Part shown: in pieces, positions 63,296 to 64,000 of the stretch | Layout: each line of letters begins with the position of its first letter | Position numbering within the stretch: the stretch's first letter is position 1 | Notes under the pieces: model-generated | Seen by the model: only the letters and a program-made list of their open reading frames with translations | Database searches by the model: none | What the model was told of the DNA's origin: nothing | Made by a program: the position numbers and the translations under genes | Assembly: GCA_937889545.1 (NCBI GenBank) | Contig: CALAOT010000006.1 | Location: 51,257-115,256 of the forward strand | DNA: 64,000 nt | Direction of reading: 5' to 3' | From: an uncultured Opitutaceae bacterium | GTDB lineage: Bacteria > Verrucomicrobiota > Verrucomicrobiia > Opitutales > Opitutaceae

Positions 63296-64000
63296 GATGA
63301 TCGATCGTTCATTTCAGAGATCGAAGCATATCGGCCCTCGCCTTACGGCGAGGCACGGTAATGAACGGATACTGCTTTGGCCGGCGTTTTCTGAGGCGCG
63401 GCTCAAAGCGGTTCGGCCGTTCGGGCACCTGATCGGCGGCGATGATACGCAGCAGTTCCTTACGGGCCCGCTTGAAAGCGAAGATGGCGGGAGCGAACAG
63501 CGGAGTCCACTGCCGGAGAGTGTCGACGGTGCCCTTGAAGCTGAGCCGATCGAGCGGCACGGAATATGTCCAGGCCGATTCGAGCATCAGGGCGCGCACC
63601 AGATTGTAGCCGAAGACCTGCATCTAAACCTCTTTTTCCACCAGTTCGGGCGAGCAGCACCGCAGGACGTCCAGGCCGAGGGTGGTCTTGATGTCGCGGA
63701 AGAACAATTCCACGGCCCAGCGTCGACGGTAAAGCTCAATGATCGCCTCGTCGGGATAAGCGACTTCGTTCAACAGCGTGGTCGCGAGCACCACGGTCTG
63801 CGAACGAAAGCCGGGAATCGTAATGCGGAAGCGGATCAGGCGCACCGTCAGTTTTTCTGGCAGCTCGTCCCACAGGGTTTTATTCCAGCCGTGCCGTGGC
63901 CGCTGCGGCTTTTCCCATTCGACGATCCCGGTTTTCTCCGAGCGGCTGGCATGCAGGCGCGCCACCACGTCGACGTCTTTGCGCTGGAGCAGCGCGATAA
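63279..64000 (-). mobile_element. IS4-like insertion sequence, partial (runs off window)
   Basis: The junction is fixed by loss of similarity to the intact hypothetical gene after 63278; the element end begins GAATGGCGCTAAG. It contains the transposase pseudogene on the minus strand. The other end and any target-site duplication lie outside the window. Confidence 0.8.
63309..64000 (-). pseudogene. IS4-family transposase with in-frame amber stop, 5' partial
   Basis: Two open frames in the same phase: 63624-63968 (extending to the window edge) ends ELVEKEV, then TAG at 63626-63624, then MQVFGYNLVRALMLESAW down to 63309. Reading through gives a continuous transposase C-terminal half with the IS4 YRRRWAVELFFRDIK motif (Y-R-E-K signature) near 63740-63700. 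The codon replaced by TAG lies where aromatic residues are usual in this family. The element is therefore probably non-autonomous unless suppressed. Confidence 0.8.

Overview
The window is high-GC chromosomal DNA, most plausibly from a Verrucomicrobiota bacterium (Opitutales-like). This is an inference from gene content: TIGR02999-type ECF sigma factors next to Ser/Thr kinases with C-terminal tetratricopeptide-like regions, a secreted GH53 enzyme with an Ig-like domain and twin C-terminal repeats, a Planctomycete-type cytochrome c domain, a PspC/PadR pair, and several sugar-catabolic genes. There is no rRNA, no complete tRNA and no CRISPR array.

Layout. 0-6 kb (+): a run of periplasmic proteins: a beta-propeller/di-heme cytochrome (cut by the window edge), a sensor-type propeller, two orphan Leu/Ile/Val-type binding proteins and a Tll0287-like heme protein. 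6-14.6 kb: an orphan Hcp-like protein, a lytic transglycosylase, a sedolisin protease, a metallophosphoesterase with a histone-H1-like tail, QueF, a sugar isomerase-like protein, a PspC/PadR pair and YbjQ. 14.6-22.8 kb (-): a galactan-use cluster with a C45-type hydrolase, a GPH symporter, an SSS symporter, a thioredoxin-fold protein and a GH53 endo-galactanase. 23-33.4 kb: a prolyl oligopeptidase, a DegP-like protease with a clear terminator, an OmpR/EnvZ-type two-component pair, thymidine kinase, a cytochrome c/PQQ-type dehydrogenase fusion and a subtilisin-like protease. 38.7-42 kb: a TonB-like protein, DUF3016, an aldo/keto reductase and a lipoprotein. 42-49.2 kb: a repeat protein, an MFS transporter and a minus-strand operon (amidohydrolase, 2-hydroxyacid dehydrogenase, Ldh_2 dehydrogenase, GH27 alpha-galactosidase).

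Two features stand out. First, a four-gene cassette (ECF sigma, two-TM protein of 117 aa, membrane Ser/Thr kinase with helical-repeat tail, unknown soluble protein) occurs twice, at 33.7-38.3 kb (+) and 50.6-55.1 kb (-). Every intergenic spacer has exactly the same length in both copies (123, 36 and 13 nt). The sigma factor and kinase domain are strongly conserved, while the last gene has diverged almost beyond recognition. It looks like a reusable signalling core carrying a fast-evolving terminal gene.

Second, 49.5-64 kb is an island punctuated by six minus-strand copies of a tRNA 3'-end (T-arm/acceptor). Four of these are followed by paired TTGTCYGG-like direct repeats with an 11-bp period. 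The architecture resembles integrase attachment sites (core plus arm-type sites). The sites separate small blocks: a RelE-like toxin-antitoxin pair with a palindromic operator plus cassette 2; a Phd/PIN toxin-antitoxin module, present twice and about 98 percent identical; a broken ankyrin/cyclase-like/cytochrome gene; a coiled-coil protein; and a lipoprotein. The island ends in an IS4-like transposase carrying an in-frame amber codon.
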